From contig NZ_JBBWVE010000009.1 of NCBI RefSeq assembly GCF_041903755.1, positions 115,069 through 179,068 on the forward strand: a stretch of DNA of 64,000 nt. The letters run 5' to 3'. The notes beneath the pieces were generated by a model. It ran no database searches. It worked only from the letters and a program-made list of their open reading frames with translations, and was not told the DNA's origin. The position numbers and the translations under genes were made by a program. Below, piece after piece: positions 1 to 10,311 of the stretch (positions within the stretch are counted from its first letter, which is position 1; the number at the start of each line of letters is the position of its first letter). Origin of the DNA: Thiocapsa roseilacustris. Lineage in GTDB: Bacteria > Pseudomonadota > Gammaproteobacteria > Chromatiales > Chromatiaceae.

Positions 1-951
1 CACTGCCGGCTCTTGATCCTGGGATCCGGTCCCGCCGGCTACACGGCGGCCGTCTACGCCGCTCGGGCCAACCTGAGCCCGGTCCTGGTGACGGGTCTGG
101 AACAAGGCGGCCAGTTGATGACGACGACGGACGTGGACAACTGGGCAGGCGACCCCGACGGCGTCCAGGGACCCGAGCTGATGGAGCGGATGCGTCGCCA
201 CGCAGAGCGCTTCGAGACCGAGATCATCTTCGACCACGTCAACAGGGTCGATCTCAAGACGCGCCCCTTCAAGCTGACGGGCGACTCGGCTGTTTACAGC
301 TGCGACGCACTCATCATCGCCACGGGCGCGAGCGCCATGTATCTCGGCTTGCCGTCGGAGGAGACCTTCCGCGGCCGCGGGGTCTCGGCCTGCGCCACCT
401 GCGACGGTTTTTTCTATCGCAATCAGAAAGTCGCGGTGATCGGCGGCGGCAACACCGCGGTCGAAGAGGCCCTCTATCTGTCGAACATCGCCTCCGAGGT
501 CACCCTGGTGCATCGACGCGACGCCCTTCGCGCGGAGAAGATCCTGCAGAAGCATCTGTTCGAGAAGGCCGAGCACGGCAACGTCAAGATTGCCTGGAAC
601 CACACGCTCGACGAGATCCTCGGCGACGCGACCGGAGTCACCGGGATGCGCATCAAGAGCACCTCGGACGGCTCCACCCGGGACATCGATCTCCAAGGCG
701 TCTTCATCGCCATCGGTCACAAGCCCAACACGCAGATCTTCGACGGGCAGCTCGAAATGGCCGGCGGCTACATCAAGGTCATCAGCGGCATCGACGGCAA
801 TGCAACGGCCACCTCCGTGCCGGGCGTCTTTGCCGCGGGTGATGTGATGGACCACGTCTATCGTCAGGCGATCACCTCGGCAGGCACCGGCTGCATGGCC
901 GCGTTGGATGCCGAAAAATATCTGGACGCCTTGGCGGCCGGGGGCCAGTAG
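1..951 (+). CDS. trxB: Thioredoxin reductase (5' end cut by window edge)
   Basis: NADPH-dependent FAD flavoenzyme that reduces thioredoxin in the cytoplasm. The visible 316 codons read in frame from base 1 and match the family almost end to end; only a few N-terminal residues lie outside the window. The FAD-binding GSGPAGYTAA motif is at the start, the redox-active CATC pair follows at about residue 135, the NADPH-binding GGGNTAVEEA motif follows that, and the C-terminal FAD motif includes GVFAAGDV. All catalytic features are present, so the enzyme should be active. It lies upstream of and co-directional with the FemAB-like gene, about 75 bp away. Confidence 0.97.
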   Translation, partial: HCRLLILGSGPAGYTAAVYAARANLSPVLVTGLEQGGQLMTTTDVDNWAGDPDGVQGPELMERMRRHAERFETEIIFDHVNRVDLKTRPFKLTGDSAVYSCDALIIATGASAMYLGLPSEETFRGRGVSACATCDGFFYRNQKVAVIGGGNTAVEEALYLSNIASEVTLVHRRDALRAEKILQKHLFEKAEHGNVKIAWNHTLDEILGDATGVTGMRIKSTSDGSTRDIDLQGVFIAIGHKPNTQIFDGQLEMAGGYIKVISGIDGNATATSVPGVFAAGDVMDHVYRQAITSAGTGCMAALDAEKYLDALAAGGQ

Positions 952-1027
952 CGGATCGGAGCGCCCGATACCTTGGGCACCGATCGGGCGCCCTCATGTG
1001 CCTGATACCGGCCCGGCCTTTCGATCG

Positions 1028-2230
1028 ATGCCCATGTACAGACTGACGACCCACTCGGCGATTGCAGACATCCCCGCGAACCAATGGAACCGGCTCGCCG
1101 GGGACGACAGCCCCTTCCTGCGGCACGAGTTTCTCGATGCCATGGAGCGTCACGGCTGCGTCGGCGAATCGCTCGGTTGGTTGCCACGGCATCTCGCGCT
1201 GCATGATTCGGATGGACGTCTTCTCGCAGCCGCACCCTGTTATCTGAAGTTCAACTCCTACGGCGAGTTCGTCTTCGACTGGAGCTGGGCGGACGCCTAC
1301 CGGCGCCGAGGGTTGCACTACTACCCGAAACTGGTCATGGCCTCGCCCTACACCCCCGCGACGGGTCCGCGGCTCCTAACCGGGGATTCTCCCGCGCGCC
1401 GAGAGTACGCACGCGCACTCATTCAGGGCGCGATCCGGGTGGCCGAAGAGGCGGGAGTCTCCTCGATGCATTGGCTTTTCACGGCGGATGACGAGCAGGC
1501 GTTGCTCGAGGATCAGGGCCTGCTCAGACGCGTCGGCTGCCAGTTTCACTGGCACAACCTGGGTTACGGCTCGTTCGAGGATTATCTCGGGACCTTCACG
1601 GCCGAGAAGCGCAAGAAGGTCAAGCGCGAGCGGCGACGCGTTGTCGAGTCCGGCGTGCGGATTCGACGCATCCCGGGCAACGCGGTGACGGAGGCGGAAT
1701 GGGCCACCTTCCATCGGCTCTATTGCGACACCTTCGACAAGCGCGGCGGGATCCCGACCTTCTCCCTGCCCTTCTTCCAGGCCATCGGCCAGACGATGGG
1801 CGAGAGTCTCCTGCTGGTGCTGGCCGAATTCGGCAACGACATCGTCGCCGCCGCCTTCGACCTGGTCGGCGCACGCTCGCTCTACGGACGCCATTGGGGG
1901 TGCTTTCAGGATTTCCATAGCCTGCATTTCGAGGCCTGCTACTATCAGGGCCTGGACTTCTGCATCGAGAAGGGCCTGACCCGCTTCGAGCCGGGTGCGC
2001 AAGGCGAGCACAAGGTCAGCCGCGGCTTCCTGCCGACCCCGACCTGGTCGGCCCATTGGATCGCCGACCCCGCCTTCCGCGACGCCATCGCGCGCTTCGT
2101 GACCCTCGAGGCCGAAGGCATGGACGACTACATCGCCGAGATGCAGGCTCACAGTCCTTACCGCCGCGACGACGACCTTGCGGCCGTTGCGTTGCGGGCC
2201 AGCACGATCCGACATGATTCCGCGACTTGA
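1028..2230 (+). CDS. GNAT/FemAB-like acyltransferase (DUF482 type)
   Basis: A 400-residue protein of the FemAB-like, peptidogalycan-biosynthesis-annotated DUF482 family, built on two GNAT folds. Recognisable stretches include the N-terminal SPFLRHEFLDAME block, the central EKRKKVKRERR basic segment and the C-terminal FEPGAQGEHKVSRGF block. The substrate is not established for this family. The ATG at 1028 was chosen (a second in-frame ATG lies at 1034); neither has a strong ribosome binding site. The 3' end overlaps aat by 17 bases, implying translational coupling. Confidence 0.85.
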   Translation: MPMYRLTTHSAIADIPANQWNRLAGDDSPFLRHEFLDAMERHGCVGESLGWLPRHLALHDSDGRLLAAAPCYLKFNSYGEFVFDWSWADAYRRRGLHYYPKLVMASPYTPATGPRLLTGDSPARREYARALIQGAIRVAEEAGVSSMHWLFTADDEQALLEDQGLLRRVGCQFHWHNLGYGSFEDYLGTFTAEKRKKVKRERRRVVESGVRIRRIPGNAVTEAEWATFHRLYCDTFDKRGGIPTFSLPFFQAIGQTMGESLLLVLAEFGNDIVAAAFDLVGARSLYGRHWGCFQDFHSLHFEACYYQGLDFCIEKGLTRFEPGAQGEHKVSRGFLPTPTWSAHWIADPAFRDAIARFVTLEAEGMDDYIAEMQAHSPYRRDDDLAAVALRASTIRHDSAT

Positions 2231-2954
2231 TCCCCGCAACAGATCCGCATTCCCGGATGTTCGCCACGCCCTGCGCGAGCCCAACGGCCTACTGGCGTTC
2301 GGCGGCGACCTGTCCGCGGAGCGGCTGGAGAACGCCTACAGACGCGGCATCTTTCCCTGGTTCAGCGAGGGCGACCCCATCCTCTGGTGGTCCCCGGACC
2401 CGCGCACCGTGCTCTTTCCGCAGTCTTTGAAGGTACCGCGCAGCCTGCGCAAACGGCTGCGCAAACAGACCTTCAGGGTCACTATGGATCGCGATTTCGG
2501 CGGGGTCATTCGCGGCTGCGCGGAACCACGAGACACACACGGCGGTACCTGGATCCTGCCGGAGATGGTGATGGCGTACGAAACGCTGCATCGACGCGGG
2601 ATCGCGCATTCGGTCGAGGTTTGGCAGGACGGCGGGCTCGTCGGCGGCCTTTACGGGGTCGCCGTCGGCGCCGCCTTCTTCGGAGAGTCCATGTTCAGCC
2701 GGGCGACCGACGCCTCGAAGGTCGCGCTCGCGCATCTGTGCGAGCGCCTGATGCACTGGGGATTCGGCCTGATCGACTGTCAGATGCGCACCGAGCATCT
2801 GATCCGGTTGGGCGCCGTCGAGATCCCTCGCGACGAGCTGGTGCGTCGATTGGATCGACTCTGCCGGATGCCCGCTCCGGATACGCTCGATCGACACTGG
2901 GACGACGGACGCGAGCATCTACCCCTCTTCGACGGCACGGCGGAGACGCCATGA
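2214..2954 (+). CDS. aat: Leucyl/phenylalanyl-tRNA--protein transferase
   Basis: Transfers Leu or Phe from charged tRNA to proteins with N-terminal Arg or Lys, creating primary N-degrons for ClpS/ClpAP. The 246-residue product has the family hallmarks GLLAFGGDLS, YRRGIFPWF, ILWWSPDPRTVLFP and GGLYGVAVGAAFFGESMFSR, and the length is normal. The ATG at 2214 overlaps the upstream gene; the stop overlaps the start of ate in an ATGA arrangement. ClpA and ClpS, the reader and unfoldase of the same pathway, are encoded 1.5-4 kb downstream. Confidence 0.97.
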   Translation: MIPRLDPRNRSAFPDVRHALREPNGLLAFGGDLSAERLENAYRRGIFPWFSEGDPILWWSPDPRTVLFPQSLKVPRSLRKRLRKQTFRVTMDRDFGGVIRGCAEPRDTHGGTWILPEMVMAYETLHRRGIAHSVEVWQDGGLVGGLYGVAVGAAFFGESMFSRATDASKVALAHLCERLMHWGFGLIDCQMRTEHLIRLGAVEIPRDELVRRLDRLCRMPAPDTLDRHWDDGREHLPLFDGTAETP

Positions 2955-3709
2955 ATGCCGCCGACGGTCACCTTGCAGGACGCCATCTCGCCCTCTATCT
3001 GACCGGCGAGCACGCCTGCTCCTACCTGCCCAAGCGCCTGGCGCGGACCCTCTTCGTAGACCCCACGGCCCGCATCGACGGCGCAACCTACCAGACCCTG
3101 GTCGATCAGGGTTTCCGCCGCAGCGGCGCGCATGTTTACCGACCGGCCTGTCGCGGCTGCGCGGCTTGCGTTCCGGTGCGCTTGCCGGTTGCGGAGTTTG
3201 TCCCGGACCGCTCGCAACGTCGCAACTGGCGCCGTAATTCGGCCGAGCTGACACTCCTCGACACCCCGGCAGCCTTCAAGTCGAGCCATTTCGACCTCTA
3301 CAGGCGTTACCTGAGGGAACGCCACCCGGAAGGCAGCATGGCGGACGATGCCTCCGAAGAGAGCTACCGACGCTTTCTGGTTGAACGCTGGGGCGGGTCG
3401 ACCCGCTTCATCGAGATGAGGCTGGGGGAGCGGCTGGTCGGCGTGGCGGTGACGGACGTTCTGGAGCAGGGGCTCTCCGCCGTCTATACCTTCTTCGACC
3501 CGACGCTCTCGGAACGCTCGCCGGGAACCTTCGCCATTCTGGTGCAGATCGAAGCGGCTCGGCGCAGCGACCTACCCTATCTCTATCTCGGCTACTGGCT
3601 TCGGAACTCACCGAAGATGCGGTATAAAGCGCGTTTCCGCCCGATCGAGGCGTGGGACGGGCACACTTGGTGCGGGTTCGAGCGCACTCGACCCTTGGAC
3701 CTCGGTTAA
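2951..3709 (+). CDS. bpt: Aspartate/glutamate leucyltransferase (arginyltransferase family, Bpt)
   Basis: The 252-residue product belongs to the Ate1/Bpt family. Bacterial Bpt members add Leu to N-terminal Asp or Glu, feeding acidic N-termini into the Leu/N-degron pathway. The N-terminal Cys-rich region contains CRGCAACVPVR, and the C-terminal domain has the conserved YLGYWLRNSPKMRYKARFRP block. It starts at the ATG that overlaps the aat stop codon (ATGA), so the two aminoacyl transferases are almost certainly co-translated. Leu rather than Arg specificity is inferred from the bacterial family. Confidence 0.95.
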   Translation: MNAADGHLAGRHLALYLTGEHACSYLPKRLARTLFVDPTARIDGATYQTLVDQGFRRSGAHVYRPACRGCAACVPVRLPVAEFVPDRSQRRNWRRNSAELTLLDTPAAFKSSHFDLYRRYLRERHPEGSMADDASEESYRRFLVERWGGSTRFIEMRLGERLVGVAVTDVLEQGLSAVYTFFDPTLSERSPGTFAILVQIEAARRSDLPYLYLGYWLRNSPKMRYKARFRPIEAWDGHTWCGFERTRPLDLG

Positions 3710-3741
3710 CATGTTTCGGACACTCGGCTCGGCGCGATTCG

Positions 3742-3863
3742 GCCTTGCTCGTAACTCGGGCCATCCTGTCACGTGGCGCAGAGCGCTACGGGGCATGCGT
3801 GACACCGCAGAGCGGGTGTCACGAGTTACGGATGATTCGGGTGGCCGGTCTTACGAGCGAGGC
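3742..3863. repeat. MITE-like inverted repeat, family C, copy 1
   Basis: A roughly 122-bp element between bpt and infA. Its ends are imperfect inverted repeats: the left reads GCCTTGCTCGTAACTC and the right, complemented, GCCTCGCTCGTAAGACC. A strong internal hairpin has GTGACACC-type arms around a GCTCTGC-like loop. The same unit recurs at 11189-11285 and 63437-63563. No coding potential. Confidence 0.75.
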
Positions 3864-3966
3864 CCGCGATTCGATCCCTGCCGCCCCCTTCGGGACACTC
3901 AACCTGTGGTACACTCCCGGCGCTTCATGGCCCGGATCCGATCACGCAGTACAACACACGAAAACT

Positions 3967-4185
3967 ATGTCAAAAGACGACGTTATCCAAATGGAAGGCA
4001 CGGTGACCGAGACCCTGCCGAATACTGTATTCAGGGTCGAGCTAGAGAACGGTCACACCGTGACGGCTCATATCTCCGGCAAGATGCGAAAGCACTACAT
4101 CCGTATCCTTACGGGGGATAAGGTCACTGTCGAGCTAACCCCCTACGACCTCACCAAAGGCCGGATCGTCTATCGAGCGCGATAG
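3967..4185 (+). CDS. infA: Translation initiation factor IF-1
   Basis: A 72-residue S1/OB-fold protein that binds the 30S A site during initiation. The sequence beginning MSKDDVIQMEGTV, with ISGKMRKHYIRIL and a C-terminal KGRIVYR, is the near-universal bacterial form; length is exact. A TACACT hexamer at 3910-3915 is a plausible -10 element, without a good -35. The order aat-infA-clpA matches E. coli. Confidence 0.98.
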   Translation: MSKDDVIQMEGTVTETLPNTVFRVELENGHTVTAHISGKMRKHYIRILTGDKVTVELTPYDLTKGRIVYRAR

Positions 4186-4391
4186 ATCAAGCCGAGACGA
4201 AAATATCGCGGAAACGCCGCGCAGCGCCTCCCCGGATAGACGCGACGCGAGTAGCGATGTCGGCGTCGTCGCTCGACCGCCATCGCAGGGAGAGCCGCTG
4301 TTTCAATGGCTTGCGCGTCGACCGGCATTCCTTCGTCGGAGACGCGATAAGGGGTCGGAACACCGGGCGACGTCTGTCTCCGGGCCGTCGC

Positions 4392-6653
4392 TCATAGCGT
4401 GCGAGGCTCGCCGTTGATGTCGAACGCAAGCGCCTCCCCCTCCACATGGATGCGCACGCTGCCGCCGGTGACCAAATCTCCGAAGAGAAGCTCGTTGGCT
4501 AAAGGCTTCTTGATATGGTTTTGGATGACCCGGGCCATCGGGCGCGCTCCCATCTTCGGGTCGTAGCCCTTCTCGGCCAACCAGGCACGCGCATCGACGT
4601 CGATCGTGAGACTCACCTTCTTCTCGACGAGCTGCTGCTCGAGCTCGAATACGAACTTATCCACCACGCTGCGAATCGTCTGCTCGCTTAGTGAGCCGAA
4701 CTGCACCACTGCGTCGAGCCGATTGCGGAACTCAGGCGTGAAATAGCGTTTGAGCGCCTCGATGCCGTCGGTCGAGTGATCCTGCTCCGTGAAGCCGATC
4801 GAGCGGCGTGCGGTTTCTTCCGCCCCCGCGTTGGTCGTCATCACGAGGACCACGTTGCGGAAGTCCGCCTTTCGACCGTTGTTGTCGGTCAGGGTCCCGT
4901 GGTCCATCACCTGCAGGAGCAGGTTGAAGACATCGGGATGGGCCTTCTCGATCTCGTCGAGCAGCAAGACCGCATGCGGATGCTTGTTGACCTCTTCGGT
5001 CAGCAGACCGCCCTGGTCGAAGCCGACATATCCGGGGGGCGCGCCGATGAGACGCGAGACCGTGTGCCGCTCCATGTATTCGGACATGTCGAAGCGCAGC
5101 AGCTCCATCCCCAGGATCCGCGCCAACTGACGGGTCACCTCCGTCTTGCCCACACCGGTCGGCCCGGTGAAAAGGAAGGAGCCGATCGGCTTCTCCTCGG
5201 TCCCCAAGCCCGAGCGGTTCATGCGGATGGAAGAGGTTAAGGCATCAATGGCCGCGTCTTGACCGTAGACGACCATCTTGAGATCGCGATCGAGGTTCTT
5301 GAGTGACTCGGTGTCCGAGGCCGAGACCTTCTTCGAGGGGATGCGCGCCATCTTGGCGACGATCGCCTCGACGTCGCCGACATCGATGCGCTTCTTACGC
5401 TTTGCCGGGCTCTTGAGCTGGACGTGCGCGCCGGCCTCGTCGATGACGTCGATCGCCTTGTCCGGGAGATGACGATCGTTGATGTAACGGTTCGACAGCT
5501 CCGCCGCCGCGCGCAATGCGGGGTTGGTATAGGTCACCTGATGGTGTTCTTCGAAGCGGCTCTTGAGACCTTTGAGGATCTCGAAGGTCTCCTCGACCGA
5601 GGGCTCCTCGACATCGATCTTCTGGAAGCGACGCGCCAGGGCCCGATCCTTCTCGAAGATCCCGCGATACTCCTGGTAAGTCGTCGAGCCGATGCACCGC
5701 AGATCGCCGGACGCCAGCACGGGCTTGATCAGATTCGAGGCATCCATGACCCCGCCCGAGGCGGATCCGGCACCGATGATGGTGTGGATCTCGTCGATGA
5801 AGAGGATGGCGTGACGCTGACGCTTGAGCTGTGCGAGCACCGCCTTGAGCCGCTTCTCGAAATCACCCCGGTATTTCGTTCCGGCCACCAGGCCGCCGAG
5901 ATCCAATGAATAGATGACCGCGTCGTTTAGAACCTCCGGGACCTCGCCGTCGACGATCTTCTTCGCCAGACCTTCGGCAATCGCGGTTTTGCCGACGCCG
6001 GCCTCGCCGACGAACAGCGGATTATTCTTACGCCGCCGACAGAGGATCTGAACGGTGCGCTCCACCTCGGCAGCACGACCGATCAAGGGGTCGATCCGAC
6101 CTTGACGTGCCATCTCGTTCAGGTTGGTCGCAAAGCTCTCGAGCGGACTGTTCCCCTCCTTTTCTTCTCCGCGCGGCTCGTCGATCTCGCCGGGCGCCTC
6201 GTCGTCCTGACTCTCGCCGGGCACCTTGGAGATCCCGTGCGAGATGTAGTTGACGACATCCAGCCGTGTCACATCCTGCTGATTGAGCAGATAGACGGCT
6301 TGCGAGTCCTGCTCGCTGAAGAGTGCCACGAGGACATTCGCCCCGGTGACCTCCTTCTTGCCGGCGGACTGCACATGGAAGACCGCTCGCTGCAGGACGC
6401 GCTGAAAACCGAGCGTCGGCTGCGTGTCCCGATCTTCGCTGTCCGGGATCAGCGGGGTCGTCTCGTCGATAAAGGCGGTGATCTCGCGGCGCAGCTTCTC
6501 GGAGTCCGTCCCGCACGCCTTGAGAACTTTCGCGGCGGTCGGATTATCCAGAAGCGACAGCAGCATATGCTCGACCGTCATGTACTCGTGATGCTTCACG
6601 CGCGCCTCCTTGAAGGCCCGGTTCAGCGTAAATTCAAGTTCTTTGCTCAGCAT
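4392..6653 (-). CDS. clpA: ATP-dependent Clp protease ATP-binding subunit ClpA
   Basis: A 753-residue Hsp100 unfoldase that feeds substrates to ClpP. The N-terminal double-Clp domain (MLSKELEFTLNRAF...) binds ClpS. Two AAA+ modules follow: the first Walker A is GEAGVGKTA and the second GPTGVGKTE. The ClpP-docking loop reads RRSIGFTEQ. It lies 65 bp downstream of clpS on the same strand. Full length, with no visible defects. Confidence 0.98.
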   Translation of the reverse strand: MLSKELEFTLNRAFKEARVKHHEYMTVEHMLLSLLDNPTAAKVLKACGTDSEKLRREITAFIDETTPLIPDSEDRDTQPTLGFQRVLQRAVFHVQSAGKKEVTGANVLVALFSEQDSQAVYLLNQQDVTRLDVVNYISHGISKVPGESQDDEAPGEIDEPRGEEKEGNSPLESFATNLNEMARQGRIDPLIGRAAEVERTVQILCRRRKNNPLFVGEAGVGKTAIAEGLAKKIVDGEVPEVLNDAVIYSLDLGGLVAGTKYRGDFEKRLKAVLAQLKRQRHAILFIDEIHTIIGAGSASGGVMDASNLIKPVLASGDLRCIGSTTYQEYRGIFEKDRALARRFQKIDVEEPSVEETFEILKGLKSRFEEHHQVTYTNPALRAAAELSNRYINDRHLPDKAIDVIDEAGAHVQLKSPAKRKKRIDVGDVEAIVAKMARIPSKKVSASDTESLKNLDRDLKMVVYGQDAAIDALTSSIRMNRSGLGTEEKPIGSFLFTGPTGVGKTEVTRQLARILGMELLRFDMSEYMERHTVSRLIGAPPGYVGFDQGGLLTEEVNKHPHAVLLLDEIEKAHPDVFNLLLQVMDHGTLTDNNGRKADFRNVVLVMTTNAGAEETARRSIGFTEQDHSTDGIEALKRYFTPEFRNRLDAVVQFGSLSEQTIRSVVDKFVFELEQQLVEKKVSLTIDVDARAWLAEKGYDPKMGARPMARVIQNHIKKPLANELLFGDLVTGGSVRIHVEGEALAFDINGEPRTL

Positions 6654-6718
6654 TGGCCTAATCCAAGCAGGGTTGACGAAACGGTGTGAGCCGCTGCAGC
6701 GAACAGGTGTGTCGGGCT

Positions 6719-7042
6719 CTAAGCCTCTTCCATCGTGCAGAGCAAGGGGTGGTGGTGACTGCGTGCAAAGTCATTGACCTGCGACACCTTGGTCTCGGCG
6801 ATATCTTTGGTGAAAACGCCGCACACCCCTCGACCTCGAGTATGCACATGCAGCATGATCTGGGTGGCTTTTTCGCGATTCATTGCGAAAAAGGTCTCCA
6901 GGACCTGCACCACGAACTCCATCGGGGTGTAATCATCGTTCAGCAACAGGACCTTGAAAAGGGGCGGCCGACGAAGCTTAGGTCTCGCCTCCTGTACGGT
7001 CAGCCCTGATTCGCGTTCCTCGCTCGGAAGGTCGTCACTCAT
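6719..7042 (-). CDS. clpS: ATP-dependent Clp protease adaptor ClpS
   Basis: A 107-residue N-recognin that binds N-terminal Leu, Phe, Tyr and Trp and hands substrates to ClpA. The substrate pocket is recognisable in LLNDDYTPMEFV, and the ClpA-binding face in the VHTRGRGVCGVFTKDIAETK region. The flexible N-terminal tail of about 25 residues is normal for the family. Transcribed ahead of clpA, probably as one unit. Confidence 0.97.
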   Translation of the reverse strand: MSDDLPSEERESGLTVQEARPKLRRPPLFKVLLLNDDYTPMEFVVQVLETFFAMNREKATQIMLHVHTRGRGVCGVFTKDIAETKVSQVNDFARSHHHPLLCTMEEA

Positions 7043-7198
7043 GATTGGGGATTCTAGAAAAATTTAGGAGGCTTGCGATGTCGCTCGCACGGTCTGGCAT
7101 CGCTTCGAGTCCGGGTTGAGTCGTGACACCTGCGTTCGGGTTTCGACCGGACCGACCCGCGACGGGGAGCAACTCGGAGCGCCTCGGCGGATGTCGGA

Positions 7199-7226
7199 TT
7201 GACCCCCGAAATCACCTTACTATACT
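7199..7226 (+). promoter_or_regulatory. Sigma-70 promoter of the cold-shock gene
   Basis: A TTGACC hexamer (7199-7204) is separated by 16 bp from TATACT (7221-7226), close to the consensus -35/-10 pair. It implies a 5' leader of about 100 nt before the csp start. The leader contains CAA-rich tandem triplets at about 7270-7290, and the gene has a strong GGAGGAG ribosome binding site (7318-7324). Long leaders are typical of cold-shock genes. Confidence 0.7.
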
Positions 7227-7331
7227 ACGCAGTTATGGCGCGGTTCCGAGGTTTCAAGGCACCCGTCAGGCAACGACAACAACAACAACGACCACCCATG
7301 CGAGACCTGCAACTCCTGGAGGAGCCCTGAA

Positions 7332-7538
7332 ATGATTACCGGTGTTGTCAAGTGGTTCAATAACGCCAAGGGCTACGGGTTCGTGCAGCCCGACGGCCGC
7401 GACGAGGATGTCTTCGTCCACTTCTCGGCCATCGACATGGATGGCTACAAGACCTTGCGCGAGGGACAAAAAGTCCAGTTCGAGATCAGTCAGGGACCGA
7501 AGGGCCTGCATGCGGCCAATGTGCATCGCGTCAGTTGA
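7332..7538 (+). CDS. Cold-shock domain protein (CspA family)
   Basis: A 68-residue single cold-shock domain (OB fold) that binds single-stranded RNA or DNA and melts RNA structure. Both RNA-binding motifs are present: RNP1 (KGYGFVQP) and RNP2 (VFVHFSAI). The start has a textbook GGAGGAG site 7 nt upstream and a long leader, suggesting post-transcriptional control. It is convergent with icd, with a terminator hairpin between them. Which Csp paralogue it is cannot be told from this window. Confidence 0.95.
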   Translation: MITGVVKWFNNAKGYGFVQPDGRDEDVFVHFSAIDMDGYKTLREGQKVQFEISQGPKGLHAANVHRVS

Positions 7539-7607
7539 TCGCGGTGGGCTGAGCGCTCGCGATTGTCGGCCCCTGGAGGCGACTTTGCACTGACATCCGA
7601 CGACAGC

Positions 7608-7641
7608 CGGGGGCGGAATCTCCATTCCGCGCCCCGTTTTC
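7608..7641. terminator. Terminator hairpin between csp and icd
   Basis: A GC-rich stem with arms GGGGGCGGAAT and ATTCCGCGCCCC (one bulge) and a CTCC loop is followed by GTTTTCC. It lies between two convergent genes and could terminate csp, and possibly icd on the other strand. Confidence 0.65.
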
Positions 7642-7666
7642 CTCGAAGATCGTAAGCCCGCGCCCG

Positions 7667-8926
<1,260 letters not shown>

Positions 8927-9052
8927 GTGGAGTGCTCTCGTCGCCCAAAAGCCGTCATGCTAACACCGCCTTCGAGGCTTGCGCAGACCTTCGATGCGGG
9001 ACCGACCGCAGCCGCTCGCGACGCGGATCGACGCGGCCGGTACAATTGTGCG

Positions 9053-10165
9053 ATGACCGCCGTATTGCACAAGCCTCGCACCACCCGCGTGATCGTCGGC
9101 CTCTCCGGCGGTGTCGATTCGGCCGTCGCAGCCCATCGACTGCTCGATCTGGGCTACGCGGTCGAGGCGCTCTTCATGAAGAACTGGGAAGAGGACGACG
9201 ATCCCGGCTACTGCGCCGCCGCCGCGGACCTGGCCGACGCGCGCGCCGTCGCCGAACGACTCGGGATCCGGCTGCATACCGTCAACTTCGCCACCGAATA
9301 CTGGGATCGCGTCTTCGAGTCCTTCCTGAGCGAATATCGGGCCTTGCGCACCCCCAACCCGGATGTGCTGTGCAACCGGGAGATCAAGTTCGCCGCCTTT
9401 CTCGAGCACGCCTTGGGGCTGGGTGCCGACCTCATCGCCACCGGCCACTACGCGCGGGTCACACGCGACGCGCAGGGCGCGCGTTTAGGTCTGTGCGCCG
9501 ACCCCGACAAGGACCAGACCTATTTCCTGCATCTGCTCGATCAATCTCAGTTGGCGCGCGCGCTCTTCCCTCTGCATGACCTGACCAAGCGCGAGGTTCG
9601 GGAGATCGCGAGGGGTCTGGGACTCGCCAATGCAGAAAAGAAGGACAGCACCGGGATCTGTTTCATCGGCGAGCGTCGCTTCCGGGACTTCCTCGCCCGC
9701 TATCTCCCGCGCGAGCCAGGCCCCATCGAGACCGCCGAAGGGGTTGCGATCGGCGAGCATCGGGGGCTTGCCTATTACACCATCGGGCAGCGCCAGGGAC
9801 TCGGCATCGGCGGCATCCACGGCGGTCGCGAGGCGCCTTGGTTCGTCGCCTCGAAGGACGCCGAGCGCAACACCCTGGTGCTGGTTCAAGACACGCACCA
9901 TCCGCTGCTTATGTCTTCCGGGTTGCATACGGCCGCGCCGCATTGGATCGCCGGGGCACCGCCGCAAGAACCGCCGTTTCGGTGCCTGGCGCGTCTACGC
10001 CATCGCCAGCCCCTGCAGCACTGCGAGGTCGTGGAGGCCGGCGAGTCGAGTTGCCGGATTCAGTTTGACCAACCGCAGCGCGCCGTCACGCCGGGTCAGT
10101 CGGTGGTGCTCTACCGCGACGACGTCTGTCTCGGCGGCGCGATCATCGACGCGGGATGGCGCTGA
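9053..10165 (+). CDS. mnmA: tRNA-specific 2-thiouridylase MnmA
   Basis: A 370-residue ATP-pyrophosphatase that installs the 2-thio group on the wobble uridine of Lys, Glu and Gln tRNAs. The N-terminal PP-loop reads GLSGGVDSAVAA, followed by the FMKNWEEDDDPGYC block. The two catalytic cysteines sit in NPDVLCNREIKF and STGICFIGERRF, with a C-terminal OB-like domain. The ATG at 9053 has no Shine-Dalgarno sequence and lies only 7 nt after a TACAAT hexamer (9041-9046), so the mRNA may be nearly leaderless. It precedes hflD as in E. coli. Confidence 0.96.
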   Translation: MTAVLHKPRTTRVIVGLSGGVDSAVAAHRLLDLGYAVEALFMKNWEEDDDPGYCAAAADLADARAVAERLGIRLHTVNFATEYWDRVFESFLSEYRALRTPNPDVLCNREIKFAAFLEHALGLGADLIATGHYARVTRDAQGARLGLCADPDKDQTYFLHLLDQSQLARALFPLHDLTKREVREIARGLGLANAEKKDSTGICFIGERRFRDFLARYLPREPGPIETAEGVAIGEHRGLAYYTIGQRQGLGIGGIHGGREAPWFVASKDAERNTLVLVQDTHHPLLMSSGLHTAAPHWIAGAPPQEPPFRCLARLRHRQPLQHCEVVEAGESSCRIQFDQPQRAVTPGQSVVLYRDDVCLGGAIIDAGWR

Positions 10166-10171
10166 GCCGCG

Positions 10172-10311
10172 TTTAGGCGATTTCTGCAAACTTCCATACC
10201 CGTAGGTTGTGCTGACGATAGGAGGCACAACTTGCACCGACGGTTGGTTGTGCCTCGCACGGCTCGGCACAACCTACGCCCTTGGCATGAAGGTTTTCGG
10301 AATTCGCCTTA
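10172..10311. repeat. MITE-like nested inverted repeat, family A, copy 1
   Basis: A roughly 139-bp element with two nested inverted repeats. The outer arms are TTTAGGCGATTTCTGCAAAC and, complemented, TTTAAGGCGAATTCCGAAAAC. The inner arms, CGTAGGTTGTGC and GCACAACCTACG, bound an inner 78-bp palindrome (10201-10278). Other copies: 35279-35418, and a degraded one at 45449-45590. It abuts a family B element directly. Confidence 0.8.
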
